Below are positions 61,830-64,000 of a DNA stretch of 64,000 nucleotides, in pieces. Made by a program: the position numbers and the translations under genes. The DNA comes from Hermatobates lingyangjiaoensis (lineage: Eukaryota; Arthropoda; Insecta; Hemiptera; Hermatobatidae): assembly GCA_026182355.1 (NCBI GenBank), contig JAPFBL010000118.1, positions 745,001 to 809,000 of the forward strand, read 5' to 3'. The notes under the pieces were generated by a model. It had not been told where the DNA came from. It searched no databases and was given only the letters and a program-made list of their open reading frames with translations. The stretch's first letter is position 1. Each line of letters begins with the position of its first letter.

Positions 61830-62275
61830 ACTTAAAATAATCTGTGCCACATAGAAAGAAATATAGCAAAGACTCACTTTTCAATGACTGTTTTGGTGGT
61901 CGTCATCACGAGAAGAAGTGAATTGGCGGAGGGACGACAGTCAACTAAAGAACTTACTGGGTGAGGGCTAAAGCAGTGTTGCCGCGAGGGAAAAAATTAA
62001 AAAAAGTCACCAAGGAGTCGAGATAAAAGAAAAAATTAAGAAAGAATAAAGGTAAAGAAAACATAAAAATAAAGGAAAAATATGGGAAAAAATATTTAAA
62101 AAATCCTAAACGTTGCAAAAAAAATTGTGAGATGATAAAAAAAAAAAAAAATAATTTCAAATTCAAGCCAAGTTTGAAGCGTGCTCCTAGGGGCCAAATG
62201 TGGGCTACATTGTTTCTTTCTATGTGCCACAGTTTATTTTAAGTGTAATCTGTCTTACCGCACCGCATATCGTTT
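61830..62275. repeat. decayed family C hammerhead element and A-rich filler
   Basis: The minus copy at about 61873-61922 retains AAGUGAG/UUCACUU but has GUGAUGA and no clear stem II. The flank GACGGAGGGACGACAGTCAAC equivalent (GGAGGGACGACAGTCAAC) matches 32960. A-rich sequence follows, then TGTGCCACAGTTTATTTTAA. Confidence 0.55.
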
Positions 62276-62279
62276 ATAT

Positions 62280-62595
62280 ATATATGTATAATCAAATCAA
62301 AAACGAAGAAAAGCAATACACAGAGAAAGAGACACACTTACAAACTCAAATTTTTGGATGATCCGTCTTCGGGAGAAAAGAGAATGGGCAACCAAGCACG
62401 CCTAAAACACAATGGCAGGAAAACCCAACGACAAGGTTTTCCTGCCGTTTTGTATCCGGCGTGCTTGGTTGCCCATTCTCTTTTCTCCCGAAGACGGATC
62501 ATCCAAAAATTTCAGTTTGTAAGTGCGTCCCTTTTCTTCGTTTTTGAGTTGATGTGCGTCCAGTTTGGATCGTTTTTTCGAATTTTGAGTGATAT
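62280..62595. repeat. palindrome of hammerhead-like elements, family F (decayed core)
   Basis: Arms meet near 62430. Each has CCCGAAGA, then CGGATCATCC and AAAAATTT: the order of a hammerhead with stem II GGAU/AUCC, but the core lacks CUGA and GAAA. The outer flank GAGAATGGGCAACCAAGCACG is shared by both arms. Confidence 0.55.
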
Positions 62596-62874
62596 ATGAA
62601 TTTCAAGAACCATGAAAGAGAAGCCCATAGTATGGCTTTAACACGTAAGATCTTAGAAGAAGGAACAACTATTTTGCAGATGAACAGTGATAGTAATAGA
62701 TTAAAAATAATTGAAGCACTCTATATTAAATATTTGAATCCTGTTCTAAATGCACAAATAAGTGATATGAATGTTATACCTAGCTGCAGAAACTTTGATA
62801 GCTCCTACAAATTAGTAATTGATGTAAGCGAATTCGATGCCCCTGTGAATGGTGATGACCAATCGGCTGAGTAG
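62596..62874 (+). pseudogene. PLE GIY-YIG endonuclease C-terminal fragment, second subfamily
   Basis: It reads TRKILEEGTTILQMNSDSNR, then LKIIEALYIKYLNPVLNAQI and VIPSC, the R..I.EAL.I....P.LN.Q...L.PS end of a PLE endonuclease, with catalytic Glu and Asn in place. It differs clearly from the copies at 60120 and 42367, so it belongs to a different PLE lineage. A stop is at 62872. Confidence 0.75.
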
Positions 62875-62884
62875 CCGATATATA

Positions 62885-63020
62885 TATATCTCAATGATCA
62901 AACCACAATATGAAAATGGGAAAACATCCCATTTTCATATTGCGGTTTGATCATTGATTGTTATTTCACGTCTTTATGTGAAATCTTTTTATGTATATAT
63001 ATATATATATATATATATAA
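62885..63020. repeat. short palindrome of family A flanks plus (TA)n
   Basis: TGATCAAACCACAATATGAAAATGGGAAAAC meets its inverted copy directly; the ribozyme core is deleted. (TA)n at 62996-63019. Confidence 0.65.
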
Positions 63021-63235
63021 TGCGATATGGGAAGATTGACAAAAATACCAATGTGATTAGTCCAGAGATATATAAAGGCCGTTGACCATAAAGAGGCGGG
63101 CTAAAGGGACCTGATTGGGGATTGAATCACATAACATTTCTTTATGAAGTCAAATCCCTTGAGATCTTCAATTAAGGCATAATTGCGGGTGTTTTAGCAG
63201 AATTGCAGATTGCGTCAGTTATATTCTCACTAGGG

Positions 63236-63440
63236 CAGTGCTTCTCAAATAGTGGTGCGCAACCCCCTTGGGTGGGGGGGGCGGGGGGGGGGCCGCGTGT
63301 GACCCTGGGAACATGCTTCGTCGTGCTACTATAAAGTGTAATTGCACATCTACTACAGGAGTTGAGAGTGGCGCTCTCATTGTCAGAGTGTGCACAGAGA
63401 GTATTACCTCTACGACAGTGATTTTCAACCTTTTGTGCAC
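63236..63440 (+). mobile_element. two hAT terminal fragments
   Basis: CAGTGCTTCTCAAATAGTGG at 63236 and CAGTGATTTTCAACCTTTTG at 63416 are typical hAT termini. The right ends are not recognised. The G-rich stretch at 63271-63292 belongs to the first. Confidence 0.6.
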
Positions 63441-63944
63441 TGCAAATCGTGCTCATTGTAACCATTAGTCCTGCTTTCCTCATTATCATAAAAAAAAAAA
63501 GAAAGAAAATCAGCCCAAATTGTTTTATTCATTTTTGTTTTGTAGGTTAATATATTTTATATATTGTGCTCCTGAGTTAATGTTGCTGAAGTCAATTTAA
63601 ATTTGTTGTTATTTATTGATTTTGTTCAATTTTATTTTTAGCAGCAAATGGTGCAATAAGTCTGTCAAAAATGTTTACAGCCTAAACAAGGATATTAATA
63701 TTTTTTGAATTTCAGATAAACTGATTGGCTTAAAATCTTTTCTTTTATAGGCTAACAAAGAATGTTGATAAAGTTATTCTTGTAAGTTGTACTATATCTC
63801 TTTCTTTCTTTTTGTTTTCTTTAATGTTATCAAGTTTACGATGTTATGCAGAGGTATACATATAATAATTTTATGGACAAATGCTATTATTGTGGAGAGT
63901 GGGTGGTGTGGTAGGTGTGCGTGAATTGTTTTCTTCTTGCTAGG
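63441..63944. other. intergenic, nothing recognised
   Basis: AT-rich sequence without a supported feature. Confidence 0.4.
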
Positions 63945-64000
63945 GGATGCTAGGTTACGTTGCAGTGGCAGTCCCACAAGGGAACACACGTAGGCCAAGC
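63945..64000 (-). mobile_element. SINE type II tail at the right edge
   Basis: GCTAGGTTACGTTGCAGTGG and CACAAGGGAACACACGTAGG are the complement of the type II SINE 3' end; the rest lies beyond the window. Confidence 0.7.

Overview
This is an intron-rich, AT-rich animal nuclear DNA window. It carries three conserved eukaryotic genes embedded in dense interspersed repeats. Gene content, tRNA-derived SINEs ending in the arthropod-type telomere pentamer (CCTAA)n, and many Penelope-like retroelement (PLE) fragments point to an arthropod. A chelicerate is my best guess, but the sequence alone does not prove it.

Genes. (1) BAG6 (Scythe/BAT3), minus strand, 23969 down to 551 and continuing past the left edge. 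The ubiquitin-like domain and roughly the N-terminal 40 percent of the protein are present; the C-terminal BAG-like region is outside the window. (2) Aurora kinase, plus strand, 26238-40823, seven coding exons whose splice phases close perfectly to 555 codons. The Gly in the L-Y-G-Y-F motif marks it as Aurora A type. (3) TFIP11 (tuftelin-interacting protein 11, spliceosome disassembly G-patch protein), minus strand, 54609-43267, thirteen exons closing perfectly to 820 codons. BAG6 and Aurora A are head to head across about 2.3 kb; Aurora A and TFIP11 are tail to tail across about 2.4 kb. From about 55 kb to the right edge I see no host gene, only repeats.

Mobile and repeat content. PLE pieces occur throughout: a reverse transcriptase relic (3575-4290), ORF N-terminal pieces (4435, 28340, 61422), and GIY-YIG endonuclease C-terminal pieces (42367, 60120, 60720, 62596). 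With them come many short elements carrying hammerhead-ribozyme-like cores, mostly as inverted head-to-head pairs (palindromes), often beside (TA)n tracts. At least five sequence families can be folded by eye into the type I hammerhead plan: stem I, CUGANGA, stem II, GAAA, a minimal stem III, cleavage triplet, stem I. All carry one extra base between the core and stem II. Other repeats are hAT relics and non-autonomous hAT elements (two with clear 8-bp target duplications), a pogo/Tigger-like relic, a MITE, about ten tRNA-derived SINEs (two with perfect target duplications), and four minisatellite or tandem arrays, one of which grew inside a SINE.

The most interesting system is the set of inverted-pair hammerhead elements derived from PLEs, several lying in sense orientation inside introns of three essential genes. 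Exon borders were set by matching GT/AG sites with reading phase. Untranslated exons and promoters could not be identified reliably. One junction in BAG6 (between 3184 and 1323) is unresolved.
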